From Streptomyces cyaneogriseus subsp. noncyanogenus (GTDB taxonomy: Bacteria > Actinomycetota > Actinomycetes > Streptomycetales > Streptomycetaceae): a DNA stretch of 64,000 nucleotides. The stretch spans positions 124,001 through 188,000 of the forward strand of contig NZ_CP010849.1 in NCBI RefSeq assembly GCF_000931445.1, written 5' to 3'. The notes below the pieces were generated by a model that made no database searches, had not been told where the DNA came from, and saw only the letters and a program-made list of their open reading frames with translations. Below, piece by piece: positions 26,562 through 35,149 of this stretch (position 1 is the first letter of the stretch; the number at the start of each line of letters is the position of its first letter). A program made the position numbers and the translations under genes.

Positions 26562-26712
26562 GTGGCCTGCCCCGGCATCCCCGCCGCGGTGGTTGCCGAA
26601 TTCGCCGGGCACCCGTTGGCCGGCCTGCCGTTCTTCACTCCGGAGACGGTGACGACCGACCACCGATTCGTCTACCGCAGCCACTGCCTGGTCGAAACCA
26701 ACGGTGACAGCA
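26562..26712 (+). pseudogene. Fragment of a DDE (rve-type) transposase
   Basis: About 45 codons read IPAAVVAEFAGHPLAGLPFF, then PETVTTDHRFVYRSHCLVE. This resembles the region around the second catalytic Asp of rve/Mu-like integrases in actinobacteria (VTTDxGxVYxSHHLV). No other transposase part remains. It lies next to TGTCACC block 2, supporting a decayed element. Confidence 0.5.
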
Positions 26713-26770
26713 AGCCTGCCTGCATGACGACTAACGTGCTCCGGCTCAACACGTGTGCCGGAGCACGATA

Positions 26771-26886
26771 GTTGTCACCATTGGCATCCGCCGGCCTGCG
26801 GCTTCAGCAGGGCAAAGCATGGTGGTTGTCACCGATGCGGCGCGCTACCTGTCATCGGCGGCAAGCGAAGCAGGGGCGATGTCACC
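26771..26886. repeat. TGTCACC-rich block 2 (probable transposon terminus)
   Basis: TGTCA(C) motifs at about 26773, 26827, 26850 and 26880 reproduce the spacing of block 1 (first-to-last distance the same). The shared core is GGTTGTCACCGAT then GGC and TGTCA. Both blocks face the same way, so they are the same end of two element copies, not the two ends of one. Confidence 0.65.
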
Positions 26887-26975
26887 GCGTTCGGCTTCTG
26901 GTGAGCCGGGTGCCGGGCGGCGGCCCTCGGTGATCACGGGCCGTATTTCGCGTGTCCTACGCGAACCCCGCCCCC

Positions 26976-27536
26976 TCAGTATTCGAGGTCCAGGTAATCG
27001 ATGTCGTTGAGGGCGACGTCCGAGAGGTCCGTGGCGCGGGCTCCGCCGTCCTGGAAGTACACGTCTTTGAATCCTTCGGCGATGATCCGGCGCATCTGCT
27101 GGTCACCGGCCCCGGCGTCGCGGGCGTCGAACAGGCGGCGGGCGTACTGCGGGGGGAGGTGCACGGTGAGGCGGCGGAAGCGGCCGTCGTCGGTCGTGCC
27201 GACGGGCGCGGTGTACCCGAACCGGGCCCGGGTCTCCACGGTGATCCCCCCGGTGCGGGCGGCCTCGCGGCGCCGGCGCTCGCGGACCCGGGGCTGCCAC
27301 CGCTGCCGTACGGCGGCGTCGATCTTCGCGGCGATGTCCTCGGGCGGGTTCTTCCTGGCGCCCCGCCGGTAGCGGTTGACGGAGTCCGCGGTGACTCCGA
27401 TCTCGGCCGCCACGGCCTTGGCCGTGCCCAACTGCCTGAGCAGGTAGCCGATCTGCCCCTTGAGGGTCTTGGGCGGCTTACGGGTGAAGGTCTCCTGTTC
27501 GGCGCGCTCGATGGCGTCCTCGATCTCTCCCGCCAC
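26976..27536 (-). CDS. tpg: Telomere terminal protein Tpg
   Basis: 186 residues from GTG 27536 (RBS AAGGGAG). The sequence has the Tpg hallmarks: the KTLKGQIGYLLRQLGTAKAV start, a helix-turn-helix (AAEIGVTADSVNRYRRGARK), the RPxxxxxxxxxRR-rich middle and the acidic end DLSDVALNDIDYLDLEY. In Streptomyces, Tpg is bound covalently to the 5' ends of linear replicons and primes fill-in of telomeric overhangs. It lies downstream of tap in the usual order. Its presence means the replicon, or one that donated this DNA, is linear. Confidence 0.93.
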   Translation of the reverse strand: MAGEIEDAIERAEQETFTRKPPKTLKGQIGYLLRQLGTAKAVAAEIGVTADSVNRYRRGARKNPPEDIAAKIDAAVRQRWQPRVRERRRREAARTGGITVETRARFGYTAPVGTTDDGRFRRLTVHLPPQYARRLFDARDAGAGDQQMRRIIAEGFKDVYFQDGGARATDLSDVALNDIDYLDLEY

Positions 27537-27540
27537 GGCT

Positions 27541-27789
27541 TCAGCTCCCTTCGGGGGTGGGGGCCCGGCCGTCGGGACCGGCCGGCCGGAACCAGGTCTC
27601 GCGTATCGCGTGCCGCCGCGGCCCGGAGCCGGACGGGGCGCGGCGGGCGCGCCTGGCCGGCCGCGGGGCCTTCATGCGCCCTTGCCCGCGCTCCGGCGTC
27701 CGCTGCGGCTTCGCGCCGGTCTCCGGCGGCCGCGCGCGGCCCGGGGCGGTTCCGCTCCGGGGCGCGGGCCGGCTGGTGTCGGTGGCCAC
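27541..27789 (-). CDS. Small basic ORF between tap and tpg, function unknown
   Basis: An 82-residue, Arg/Pro/Ala-rich frame starts at GTG 27789, four bases after the tap stop, and ends four bases before the tpg start. The tight spacing is what translational coupling would need. The composition (many Arg, Pro, Gly) is also what random reading of high-GC DNA gives, so coding status is uncertain. Confidence 0.35.
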   Translation of the reverse strand: MATDTSRPAPRSGTAPGRARPPETGAKPQRTPERGQGRMKAPRPARRARRAPSGSGPRRHAIRETWFRPAGPDGRAPTPEGS

Positions 27790-27793
27790 GGGG

Positions 27794-29950
27794 TTACTCG
27801 CCTTCGTCCAGGACGGCGTCGCCGCCCTTGATGTGACGGGCCGGGTTGTAGCCCTTCTCCATCAGGTCGACGGCCCACAGCAGTTCCTGGACGCCCTCCA
27901 GCTTCGCCAGGCCCGGCGAGGGGCCGAGACGGAACCCTCCGGGCTGGGGCTTGCCGGAGGCGGCGTAGGGGAGGAAGTCGAGCGGGCTCGCGCCCGGTGA
28001 GGGGTAGACGACGCAGTCGGACAGCACGGCGAGCGGGTACAGGCCCGTCATCCGCGCCATGTTGAGCAGCTTGCGGTGCATGTTGACCCGGGCCTTGGAG
28101 ATGACGGCGGCGCGGATGTCCGGGCGCCAGGTCGGCCGCTCCAGGGCCGGCCACCGGTCCCCCGCCTTGTAGTGCCTGCCCTGGGGGCGTTCGCGCAGCT
28201 TGCCGACGCCGCCCTTCACGGTCGCCTTGATGGCGGACAGGACGGCGGCCAGGGCCGGGTCGGCGTCCTTGTGCCGCTCCATCGCCGCCAGGAACTCCGC
28301 GTCGGACAGCTCCCGGGTGACGCCGAGGTCGGCGAGGGTGTCGAGGTAGGCCGCCTTGAGCCGGTCGTGCCACGGGTCCAGGTAGGCGCCGGTCTCGCGG
28401 CGCAGGTACGCCTCGATCGGCCGGACGTTGTAGCCGAGCTCCTGGGCGTAGGCGACGGTGTGCGTCTGGTACCAGGCAGGTCCCGTCGGGCGCTCGCCGG
28501 TCGGCGTGAACGGCGACGGCAGGCGCGGGTCCAGCTCCACGTGGGAGAGATCGACCAGCCAGGAGCCGGGGATCTTCGGGTTGAACGCCGGGTTCACGAA
28601 GTGCACCGGCTCGGACAGGCCGACCGTCAGGCGGGCGGCGGCCGCGAGGAAGGCGGTGTTCAGGTCCAGGCCCACCGCGTACGGGAGTGTGCACTCCTCG
28701 TCGGTCAGGAGGTCGACGTCGCGCACCCACTGGTACGCCTCCTCGTTCAGGAAGCCGCCCGTCCAGCCGGAGCGGACGACGACGGGGTGCTCGGGGGTGG
28801 CCTCCGGCGGCGCCGGGTCCATCGGTTCCGTCCCCAGCGAGCCGGGGTTGTGGCCGGGCACCCAGTTCCCGGTCGCCTCGTCCCGCACCGCGCGCGTGGG
28901 CGGACGCAGCGCCGTCATCAGCTCCAGGCCCGACACGGCCGTCGACCCGCGCGGGGTGATGACCCGCTGGGCGTAGACGCCGAGGACACGGGCGATGCGG
29001 GCCGGCTCCATGTCGGCGACGCCGGGCCAGGACCGCTCGTCGAGGGCGTCCCACGACAGGATCGCGAGCTGCACGCACTGCCGTTCGTGCCCCTGGGCCT
29101 TGCGGTAGATCCGCGCCCACGGGCCGAACCCGCGCTGGGTGAGCCGCCACTTGGCGCGAGCGACCTGCTCCACCACGGGGTGGTCGCCCGGCAGACGCAG
29201 GGAGCGGCGCTGCTCGGGACCCTCCAGGCGCTCGGGCAGCCCCAGCTTCACGGCCGCGGACGCGGTGAGCACGATGAGCGGGTCGGAGTCCTTGCCGTGG
29301 CGGTTGAGCCGGGGGGCGCCGAGGCCGGACTCGCGCAGCGTCCACTCCACCAGCTCCGGGATCGTGCGCGCGGGGCAGTCGAGCACGATGCCGTCCACGC
29401 CGTACGCGGAGCCGTCACCGTCCAGCACCGCGAGCGGGCCGTGCGGGAACCGCGGATCCGCGGCGGCGGTCTCGGCGGCCCTCTTCGCCGCCGGACGGCG
29501 CGACGGGGTCGCCGGGCGCGCGGCAGGGCGGGCGGCACGCTCGGGCGCGGGCGGTGCGGCGGGTGCGGGCGGTGCGGCGGGCGCCTGTACCGGCGCGGCC
29601 GTCGGTCCTGCGGGCGTCCCGGGTGCGGCCGGGCCGGTGAACGTGTGCGGCACCGGCCGGGGAGCGGCGGCCGGGACGGGCGCAGCGGCGGGGGCGGCGT
29701 GCGCGGGGTACTTCGCCGCCCAGCCCTTCAGCAGCCGCTGGTACGCCGTCAGGCGCGGCTCCTTGGGCTCGCTCCGGCCGTTCTCCCAGTTCTTCACGCT
29801 CTGCGTGGTCGTCTTCAGCGCGGTCGCGAGGCGGGCCTGGGTGATGCCGGCGGCCTCCCGCAGCCGGGCGCGCTCCGCCGGCGGCGGAAGCTGCGGCTCC
29901 TCCTCCAGCAGCGCGTCGACCGACGCGAACAACTCCTCCTCGGTAGCCAT
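27794..29950 (-). CDS. tap: Telomere-associated protein Tap
   Basis: 718 residues from ATG 29950 with RBS AAAGGAGAGGG. An N-terminal XRE-like helix-turn-helix (ITQARLATALKTTTQSVKNW) is followed by a Pro/Ala-rich linker (about residues 85-150) and a large conserved domain (PHGPLAVLDGDGSAYGVDGI; VGLDLNTAFLAAAARL; VKGGVGKLRERPQG). This matches Streptomyces Tap, which binds the telomere 3' overhang and recruits Tpg. The gene order tap then tpg is as in known linear replicons. Confidence 0.93.
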   Translation of the reverse strand: MATEEELFASVDALLEEEPQLPPPAERARLREAAGITQARLATALKTTTQSVKNWENGRSEPKEPRLTAYQRLLKGWAAKYPAHAAPAAAPVPAAAPRPVPHTFTGPAAPGTPAGPTAAPVQAPAAPPAPAAPPAPERAARPAARPATPSRRPAAKRAAETAAADPRFPHGPLAVLDGDGSAYGVDGIVLDCPARTIPELVEWTLRESGLGAPRLNRHGKDSDPLIVLTASAAVKLGLPERLEGPEQRRSLRLPGDHPVVEQVARAKWRLTQRGFGPWARIYRKAQGHERQCVQLAILSWDALDERSWPGVADMEPARIARVLGVYAQRVITPRGSTAVSGLELMTALRPPTRAVRDEATGNWVPGHNPGSLGTEPMDPAPPEATPEHPVVVRSGWTGGFLNEEAYQWVRDVDLLTDEECTLPYAVGLDLNTAFLAAAARLTVGLSEPVHFVNPAFNPKIPGSWLVDLSHVELDPRLPSPFTPTGERPTGPAWYQTHTVAYAQELGYNVRPIEAYLRRETGAYLDPWHDRLKAAYLDTLADLGVTRELSDAEFLAAMERHKDADPALAAVLSAIKATVKGGVGKLRERPQGRHYKAGDRWPALERPTWRPDIRAAVISKARVNMHRKLLNMARMTGLYPLAVLSDCVVYPSPGASPLDFLPYAASGKPQPGGFRLGPSPGLAKLEGVQELLWAVDLMEKGYNPARHIKGGDAVLDEGE

Positions 29951-30104
29951 GCCCTCTCCTTTCGCGCCTCGACCCTAACCCAATTTAGCCTCGTATTTAG
30001 CCCACTCATGTAACCCGCCCGGGTGGAGATCCCGGGGCGCGGCCGGGCGGGTCGGGGCGGGTCGGCGGCGTCGCCACCGAGACAACCGAAGCGACTAATC
30101 AAGT

Positions 30105-30133
30105 TTGACTACCTTCCTGTCGGGGGCTACGGT
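30105..30133 (+). promoter_or_regulatory. Housekeeping-type promoter for the NTF2-like gene
   Basis: TTGACT (30105-30110) and TACGGT (30128-30133) with a 17-base spacer lie 35 bases before ATG 30168, fitting an HrdB-type promoter. Confidence 0.6.
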
Positions 30134-30167
30134 CGACGAGAGTCAGCGATCTGCACGAGGGGGACCC

Positions 30168-30602
30168 ATGACCGTACTGCCCGACACCGGTTTCACTCCG
30201 TCCGCCGAGGACCGCGCGAGCCTGGACGCCTGGTTCGCGGCGTACGACGCGGCCAGCGCCCGGCGCGACATCGGCCACATGGCCGACATGGCGGTCTTCC
30301 CGCTCAACCTGGTCAGCGACGACTCCCGGGGCGACGGCCGTACCGCCCAGTGGTCCCGCGAACAGTTCGTCGACACCATGAGCCAGGTCATGAGCGAAGG
30401 AGGCGACGAGACGATCTCCTTCGAGTCGACCCGCACCCCGGTCTTCCTGAGCCCGTCGGTGGCCGTGGTGTTCACCGACTCGACCATGGCCGTCGGCGGG
30501 GAGAAGCGGCGGTTGCGGTACGCCGACATCCTCGTGCGGCGAGGGGGGACCTGGGCCTTCCAGACGATGATCCAGAGCGGCTGGGGCGACGCCCTGAGCT
30601 GA
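30168..30602 (+). CDS. NTF2-like/SnoaL-fold protein
   Basis: 144 residues. A helix with LDAWFAAYDAASARRDIGHM precedes strands and a second helix (REQFVDTMSQVM). The closing strands LRYADILVRRGGTWAFQTMI show the usual end of DUF4440/NTF2-like proteins. These small pocket proteins act as enzymes or binding subunits, and nothing here defines the ligand. It stands alone with its own promoter. Confidence 0.7.
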   Translation: MTVLPDTGFTPSAEDRASLDAWFAAYDAASARRDIGHMADMAVFPLNLVSDDSRGDGRTAQWSREQFVDTMSQVMSEGGDETISFESTRTPVFLSPSVAVVFTDSTMAVGGEKRRLRYADILVRRGGTWAFQTMIQSGWGDALS

Positions 30603-30921
30603 CCGCGCCCGGGCAGAGCTCCGGCCGCAGCCGAAGCTTGCGGGCGCCGGTGCACGGGGCCCGGCGCGCACCTCAGCCGCCGTCGCACGTCGAGCGCGTG
30701 CCGCCGGAGCTCGGGCAGCAGGGTCCACCGGGCAGGCCCCGGCGCCGTTGCGGCCGTCCGGGGCAGGCCCGGCGCCTGTCGCAGGACCGGGCGCGACCGG
30801 GTCCTGCCGGTCCGGTGACCGGCGTCACATCCGGTTCCTGCGGCATGCCGAAGCGCCGGCGCCGTGCGGCCACCACGCCCGACCGGGCCGGTGTGCGGGC
30901 CGCCGCACAGGGTGTTCCGCC

Positions 30922-31842
30922 ATGGACAGCGCAGCCCTCGACCGGTTCGAGGCCGGCCGGGGCCGGCTGGCCTCGCTCGCGTACCGTCTGCTCGGCTCGG
31001 CCGCCGACGCCGAGGACGCCGTGCAGGACACGTTCCTGCGCTGGCAGGCCGCGGACCGCGAACGGGTCGAGGCGCCGGAAGCGTGGCTGACCAAGGTCGT
31101 CACCCGTCTCTGCCTCGACCGGCTCCGCTCGGCGCAGGCGCGCCACGAGCGCGCGGCCGGTGCCTGGCTGCCCGAGCCGCTCCTGGAGGGCGACCCGATG
31201 CTCGGCCCGGCCGACACCTTCGAGCAGCGCGAATCGGTGTCCCTGGCCGTCCTGACCCTCATGGAGCGCCTCTCCCCGGTCGAGCGGGCCGTCTACGTCC
31301 TGCGCGAGGTGTTCTCGTACAGCCACGCCGACATCACCCGGTCCGCCAGCCAGCAGCATCTCCACCGCGCCCGGGTGCGGGTCGCCGCCGAGCGCCGCGG
31401 CGGTGGCGAGGTGGATCCCGCGTCCGCGCGCCGGGTCGTCGAGGAGTTCCTCGCCGCCGCCGTGTCGGGGCGCACCGAACGGCTGGTGGCGCTGCTCACC
31501 GACGACGTGGCGGCGGTCTCGGACGGTGCCGGGCTGGGCAAGCGGCTGCTGCGGTTCCGGACGCGTGAGCGCGTCGCCTCCTACGTGCGGGCCGGTTTCA
31601 AGCCCACACCGGCCAAGCGGCGGCTGGCCGGCGGCTCCCCCGCGCTCCACATCGCGCTGGTCAACGGCTCCCCGGCCGTCCTCGCCGTGGTCGAGGGCCG
31701 GGTCGTGGGCGCCGTGGCGTTCGAAGTCGCCGGCGGCAGGGTCGCGTTTCTGTGCGGCATCGCCGCCGCGGACCGGCTCGCGCGCCTGGCCGAGAGCTGG
31801 CGGCAGCGCGGACCCGGCACGCCGGCCATCGCCGCCTGGTGA
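30922..31842 (+). CDS. ECF41/SigJ-like sigma factor with SnoaL-like C-terminal domain and an altered region 4
   Basis: 306 residues. Region 2 is typical: LASLAYRLLGSAADAEDAVQ, then EAWLTKVVTRLCLDRLRS. Region 4 starts as usual (LSPVERAVYVLREVFSYSHA) but reads SHADITRSASQQHLHRAR, about six residues shorter than the normal helix-turn-helix (EIAEIVGxSxxNxRQLxxRAR). Recognition of the -35 element may therefore be lost. A C-terminal SnoaL-type domain (about 170-290), which regulates ECF41 sigma factors in cis, is intact. ATG 30922 gives the family's usual start. A nearby COE or DGPF partner, typical for the group, is not seen. Confidence 0.82.
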   Translation: MDSAALDRFEAGRGRLASLAYRLLGSAADAEDAVQDTFLRWQAADRERVEAPEAWLTKVVTRLCLDRLRSAQARHERAAGAWLPEPLLEGDPMLGPADTFEQRESVSLAVLTLMERLSPVERAVYVLREVFSYSHADITRSASQQHLHRARVRVAAERRGGGEVDPASARRVVEEFLAAAVSGRTERLVALLTDDVAAVSDGAGLGKRLLRFRTRERVASYVRAGFKPTPAKRRLAGGSPALHIALVNGSPAVLAVVEGRVVGAVAFEVAGGRVAFLCGIAAADRLARLAESWRQRGPGTPAIAAW

Positions 31843-32151
31843 CCCGGGCCACGGAGATCCGCTGACCGGGTGCGGGCGGCGCCTCTGCGGGGGAGGGCGG
31901 TGAGCGGCGCGTCGCCGGAATCCGGCCGCCCGGTGGGCAGGCGGTCCGCGACGTTCCGGGCGGGGGCGGCGGTACCGGGGCGGGGCGCGCGGCAGCGGGA
32001 AGCCCACCCACGCCGAGCTTCCGCCGCCCGATGGCGCCGGTATGACGCTTTTGGTACGGGTATGGGTGATCCGATGATCCGATGGCGACCACGCCTGCCG
32101 TCGGGACGCCGCCCCGTCCGGGGCGGCCCACGGAAGGACACCCCACCCCTC

Positions 32152-32688
32152 ATGACCACGCAGAACGCGATCAACTGGCCCGAGGGCTACCTGCCCGGCA
32201 CCGGCGACAACTTCGTCTCCAACGAGGTGATCGTCCAGGGCGTCACCGCGGCCCGGGTCTGGCGCTTCCTGACCGACACCTCCACCTGGGAGACGTACTA
32301 CGGCAACATCACCGGCATCTCCTTCCCGGAGGGCGGCGGCCCCGTGCTGGAGGGCGGTCTCGCCTTCAGCTTCGAACCCGTCGGCGCCCCTTCCCTGCAC
32401 ACCCAGAACGCCCGTGTCGTCGAGTTCCGGGCCCCGGCCGAGGGCGTCCCGGGCCGTCTGTCCTGGACCGCCCGTCAGGAGGGCACGCCCGAGGAGCGGC
32501 TCGACGTACTGCACGCCTGGCTGGTCGAGGACCTGCCCGGCGGCCGGGTCCGCGTCCTCACCCAGGAGACGCAGATCGGGCGGCCCGCCGCCGAACTGGC
32601 CCGGCAGCTGCCCGACCCCATGCTCAACGCCCATCAGAGCTGGCTGAACGGCCTGATCGAGGCCGCCTCCGGCCGGCTCGCCGCCTGA
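32152..32688 (+). CDS. SRPBCC domain-containing protein
   Basis: 178 residues with SNEVIVQGVTAARVWRFLTD near the start, the first strand/helix of the SRPBCC fold. TSTWETYYGNI and the C-terminal helix (NAHQSWLNGLIEAASGRLAA) are as in AHSA1/polyketide-cyclase-like proteins. A hydrophobic ligand or growth-stress role is possible but unproven. The 309 bases between the sigma factor stop and this start hold no gene I can support. Confidence 0.78.
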   Translation: MTTQNAINWPEGYLPGTGDNFVSNEVIVQGVTAARVWRFLTDTSTWETYYGNITGISFPEGGGPVLEGGLAFSFEPVGAPSLHTQNARVVEFRAPAEGVPGRLSWTARQEGTPEERLDVLHAWLVEDLPGGRVRVLTQETQIGRPAAELARQLPDPMLNAHQSWLNGLIEAASGRLAA

Positions 32689-32779
32689 CACCCACCGCCG
32701 CTGCGCCGGTGCGCCCGCGCCCGGCGGGGCGGGAGTGCCGCCGCCGCCCCGCGAGACGGAAGCGCATCGCGGGACGGTC

Positions 32780-33055
32780 TCACGCGGCGTCGGGTCGCCT
32801 CAGGGGCGCGGGCGGCCGCGCAGGGCGGCCAGCGCATGCACCGGCCCGGCGGGCGGGGCCCGAACCGTCGCCGCCGCCATCCTGGGCGACCTGACTCGGC
32901 GCCGGGGCCTGGGCCTCCACCAGGGCTGCCGTCTCTTCCTCGCTCTGCGCCGGGGGCGGGGATCCGGCGAGCGGTCTGCGGGCGGTCTCCCTCAGGCAGG
33001 CCGCGGCGACGACGCCGGCCAGGGCTGCGGCCCTCGCGTCGTAGGCCGGCATCAT
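32780..33055 (-). CDS. Hypothetical Ala/Pro-rich protein, doubtful
   Basis: A 91-residue frame begins MMPAYDARAAALAGVVAAAC, which looks like a genuine N-terminus. It then turns to Pro/Ala/Arg-rich low complexity of the kind produced by any frame at this GC content. It sits downstream of the MFS gene on the same strand. No family is recognised. Confidence 0.3.
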   Translation of the reverse strand: MMPAYDARAAALAGVVAAACLRETARRPLAGSPPPAQSEEETAALVEAQAPAPSQVAQDGGGDGSGPARRAGACAGRPARPPAPLRRPDAA

Positions 33056-33124
33056 GCCGGAACCGGCGGACGAGCGGGGGGATCCGGAGGGGCGTGCGGG
33101 GTCCGGCCGGCCGGGCGGGAGGGC

Positions 33125-34351
33125 TCAGGTGCCCGGCTGTCCGTCGCGCAGTTCGGGGGTGGCGACGCCGACGTACGCCACGGCGAGCAGGCACAGCACT
33201 CCGCCCGTCACCAGGGCGGTGGCGCCGGATGTCCAGCCGGCGACGAGGCCCCCGCGCAGGCCGCCCAGGTGCGGCCCCGCCTGGCCGACGACCAGCTCGG
33301 CGGCTGTCACCCGGCCCAGCAGGGCGTCCGGCGTGCGGGTCTGGACGATCGTGGTGCGGGAGAGGACGGCGGCCGCGTCCGCCGCCCCGGCCAGCGCCAG
33401 CATCCCCAGGCCCGCCCAGGCGCTGGTCGTCAGCCCGAACAGGGCGAGGGCCGCGCCCCAGGTGGCGGAGGCGCACAGCATCACCGGGCCGGGGCGGCCC
33501 AGGCGGGTGACCGGTCCGGACAACGCCGTCGCGACGACTCCGCCCAGCGCGAGTGCCGACAGGAACAGGCCGAGTGTGCGCGGGTCACCGCCGAAGCGTT
33601 CCTCGTTGACCAGCGGGAAGAGGCTCATCGGCATGGCCAGGACGGTGGCGGCCAGGTCGGTGGCCAGCGCGCCGCGGACCACCCGGTGGCCGCCGAGGAA
33701 GCGCAGCCCGTCCAGGATGCCGTGCAGGCCGGGGCGGGACTTCTCGCCCTCGGGCGGCAGCGCGGGCAGGCCGAAGGCGCCGTAGAAGGACAGACCGAAG
33801 CTGAGGGCGTCCAGGAGGTAGCAGACACCGATGCCCCACCAGCCGAGGACGACACCGGCGAGGGCCGGGCCGAGCAGCATCATCGCCTGGCCGGATACCG
33901 CGTTGAGGGCGAGACCGGCCGCGACCTGGTCCTTGGGCAGCAGCCGCGGCACGAACACCCCCGCCGCCGGGGCGCCGGCCGCCGCGAACGACGCCTGCAC
34001 CGCGACCAGCAACAGCACCACGACGACCGGCACATGGCCGGTGAACGCCTGTGCGGCGAGGAGCAGCGAGCAGGCGGCCTGGCCGATGGTGGTCGCCAGG
34101 TACACGCGGCGCCGGTCGGCCCGGTCGACCCAGGCGCCGGCCGACAGGCCGACGACGACCATGGGGAGCGCCTGCGCCAGGCCGACCGCACCGCTCCATG
34201 CGGCGCTGTGGGTCATGTCCCACACCTGGTACATGACGGTGACCATGGTCATGAACCCGCCGAGCGTGGACACGGTGCGTCCGATCAGCAGCCGCCGGAA
34301 GGCGAGGGAACCGAGGGGGCGGACGTCCAGCAGGGAACGGGACAGGCTCAC
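33125..34351 (-). CDS. MFS transporter, EntS/enterobactin-exporter-like type
   Basis: 408 residues and 12 predicted helices. FRRLLIGRTVSTLGGFMTMV opens helix 1, a hallmark of the EntS/TMS5-like MFS group. VDRADRRRVYLATTIGQAAC is loop 2-3, and LSRTTIVQTRTPDALLGRVT is the conserved C-half loop. Members export siderophores and drugs. No biosynthetic gene adjoins it, so the substrate is open. Confidence 0.88.
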   Translation of the reverse strand: MSLSRSLLDVRPLGSLAFRRLLIGRTVSTLGGFMTMVTVMYQVWDMTHSAAWSGAVGLAQALPMVVVGLSAGAWVDRADRRRVYLATTIGQAACSLLLAAQAFTGHVPVVVVLLLVAVQASFAAAGAPAAGVFVPRLLPKDQVAAGLALNAVSGQAMMLLGPALAGVVLGWWGIGVCYLLDALSFGLSFYGAFGLPALPPEGEKSRPGLHGILDGLRFLGGHRVVRGALATDLAATVLAMPMSLFPLVNEERFGGDPRTLGLFLSALALGGVVATALSGPVTRLGRPGPVMLCASATWGAALALFGLTTSAWAGLGMLALAGAADAAAVLSRTTIVQTRTPDALLGRVTAAELVVGQAGPHLGGLRGGLVAGWTSGATALVTGGVLCLLAVAYVGVATPELRDGQPGT

Positions 34352-34607
34352 GACGGCATGACGGCGGCGAGCACCGGATAGTTTCTCACGGCGTGGGACG
34401 TTAACCCCGCGTCCGGCCGTCCGTCCATCCGGATGAGGCGGGTTCGCCGGCGGGGGGCTCCGGCGGCGGGAGCACGCACCGGCGGCCGCGATGCCAAGGC
34501 GCCAAGGCCCGTGGTGGCGGGGCCGCGAGGGCGCGGATTCGCGCCAGGCGGGGGTGCGGCACGAGGGCTCCGGGACGGGCCCGCGAGAATTGCGATTGAA
34601 AAGGGAC

Positions 34608-34630
34608 GTTTGTTCGGGCTCGGACGGTAT
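34608..34630 (+). promoter_or_regulatory. SigB-type stress promoter for the GlsB-like gene
   Basis: GTTT (34608-34611), a 14-base gap and GGTAT (34626-34630) fit the Streptomyces sigma-B family consensus (GNNT-N14-16-GGGTAY) apart from one base. It is 48 bases upstream of a gene family often under general-stress control. Confidence 0.5.
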
Positions 34631-34677
34631 AGACGGTGAGCTGACACAACCGTTGGACGACGAGACGGAGACGCACC

Positions 34678-34968
34678 ATGGGCATCATCGCCTGGATCAT
34701 CATCGGCCTGCTCGCCGGTGCCATCGCCAAGGCCCTCATGCCGGGCAAGGACCCCGGCGGCATCATCGTCACCATGCTCATCGGCATCGCCGGCGGTCTG
34801 CTCGGCGGCTGGCTCGGGAAGGTGATCTTCGGCGTCGACTCCGTGGACGGGTTCTTCGAACTGTCCACCTGGATCGCCGCCATCGTCGGCTCCCTCATCC
34901 TGCTCGCCCTCTACCGCCTCATCGTCGGCAACCGGCACTCGCACCGCCACTCGCACCGCCACGCGTAA
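34678..34968 (+). CDS. GlsB/YeaQ/YmgE-family stress membrane protein
   Basis: 96 residues with three helices in the transglycosylase-associated (YeaQ/YmgE) pattern: MGIIAWIIIGLLAGAIAKAL, then PGGIIVTMLIGIAGGLLGGW, then a third helix after the loop. A His-rich tail (RHSHRHSHRHA) follows, which could bind metal. Function is unknown, but the family is induced by stress in many bacteria. A strong hairpin follows 34 bases after the stop. Confidence 0.88.
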   Translation: MGIIAWIIIGLLAGAIAKALMPGKDPGGIIVTMLIGIAGGLLGGWLGKVIFGVDSVDGFFELSTWIAAIVGSLILLALYRLIVGNRHSHRHSHRHA

Positions 34969-35002
34969 CCCGCCGGCGCCGTGCGCGTCCGGACACCTCT
35001 GA

Positions 35003-35036
35003 ACGGCTCCCGCCCTGCGGTGCAGGGGGGAGCCGT
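35003..35036 (+). terminator. Strong hairpin terminator after the GlsB-like gene
   Basis: ACGGCTCCC pairs with GGGAGCCGT, and inside it CCCTGC pairs with GCAGGG around a GGT loop, giving a near-continuous 16-bp GC stem. There is no T-tract, as is common in Streptomyces. Confidence 0.75.
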
Positions 35037-35149
35037 CGGCGTTCGGGAGTTCGGGACCACACGCCTCCCATGCTCGGGTACCGGTGGCCGGTACCCGCAT
35101 GGAAGGAGTCCGAGCGGGCACGTGGTCTCCCTGGGATTCGGAGGACACC

